Under the pieces are notes generated by a model, which did not search any database, had not been told where the DNA came from, and saw nothing but the letters and a program-made list of their open reading frames with translations. A program made the translations under genes and the position numbers. Shown in pieces: positions 63,715-64,000 of a DNA stretch of 64,000 nucleotides; position 1 is the stretch's first letter; the number at the start of each line of letters is the position of its first letter. The DNA comes from Micromonospora chokoriensis (GTDB taxonomy: Bacteria > Actinomycetota > Actinomycetes > Mycobacteriales > Micromonosporaceae): positions 62,001 to 126,000 of the forward strand of contig NZ_JOAN01000019.1 of NCBI RefSeq assembly GCF_000718555.1, read 5' to 3'.

Positions 63715-63948
63715 CTCTGGCGCGCTCGGCGGGAGCTGCTCTTCGCCATTGATGAGCAGGGCGTCTACCTGGGCCAGGATGGCTTTGGCCGGCCGGCAAT
63801 GCGCGTACCGTGGTCCAACATCGACTGCATAGTCCACTTCCGAGGTCGAACGTGGACGACAGGCAGTAGGCCAGCTACGAAGTGGTTCCACACCATCCCC
63901 TTGCCGCCGAAATGGCTTGCCGCGAATGCCGGACTTCGCGAGGGGTGA
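63715..63948 (+). pseudogene. 5'-truncated gene remnant, unknown family
   Basis: An open frame between a stop at 63712 and TGA 63946 reads RRELLFAIDEQGVYLGQDGF, then MRVPWSNIDCIVHFRGRTW and a basic C-terminus. The composition and turn pattern look like real coding (PH-like regulatory protein tails of this kind occur in actinobacteria), yet no ATG or GTG precedes the conserved-looking part. Probably the 3' end of a gene that has lost its beginning. Confidence 0.5.
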
Positions 63949-64000
63949 CTCTCTCCCGGGTGAACGGGACACAACACTGATCAGAGGGCGCTTAGAGTGG

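Overview
The window is high-GC actinobacterial DNA. GTG/TTG starts, Tat and lipoprotein export signals, F420-type LLM oxidoreductases, XRE-DUF397 pairs, TrmB/LuxR-type regulators and a type VII-style toxin cassette point to Micromonosporaceae, most likely Micromonospora or a close relative. That assignment is inferred from gene content, not from a search. No rRNA, tRNA or CRISPR array was seen. A recurrent feature is leaderless genes: a TANNNT -10 box followed by 6 to 8 nt and then the start codon. I used this, together with Shine-Dalgarno matches, to choose starts.

Layout. 1-795: 3' end of an LLM oxidoreductase. 0.9-4.3 kb: secreted subtilisin-like protease, then a strong terminator and a small DUF2231-type membrane protein. 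4.9-10.4 kb: phosphoester-scavenging divergon with a Tat-exported metallophosphoesterase carrying a LamG-like domain and an SGNH hydrolase on the minus strand, and a Tat-exported phospholipase C on the plus strand. 11-17 kb: complete oligopeptide/dipeptide ABC importer in the order permease C, binding protein, permease B, ATPase D, ATPase F. 17-19.1 kb: LLM oxidoreductase and aldo/keto reductase.

19.1-29.3 kb is the accessory region. It holds a nuclease-helicase (DUF2075 type) with a MazG-like pyrophosphohydrolase; two paralogous small proteins that look like orphan immunity proteins; a free-standing protein with a clan-CD-like His-Gly...Ser-Cys signature; an XRE-DUF397 pair; a DivIVA-like protein; a Uma2 nuclease; a secreted kelch protein bracketed by a perfect 30-bp direct repeat; and a YbaB/EspC-like/toxin cassette whose toxin has been cut down to an N-terminal stub. 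Several gene fragments and repeats show that this part has been rearranged.

29.3-35.8 kb: inverted repeats and a G-rich microsatellite, an orphan TAXI binding lipoprotein, a TctD/TctE two-component system and the tctCBA tripartite carboxylate importer. 35.9-48.2 kb: secreted and catabolic hydrolases (TAP-like peptidase, GH2 glycosidase under twin palindromic operators, gamma-glutamyltransferase, large multidomain S8 protease) with two related TrmB/LuxR regulators. 48.3-54.3 kb: NarL-type two-component system, membrane protein, VOC protein, and a divergent MFS/LysR pair. 54.3-64 kb: XRE/methionine aminopeptidase divergon, lipoprotein hydrolase, a CDP-alcohol phosphotransferase/sulfatase-fold/FkbM methyltransferase cluster suggesting envelope polymer synthesis, cupin, ASCH protein, an ABC exporter and a 5'-truncated gene remnant.
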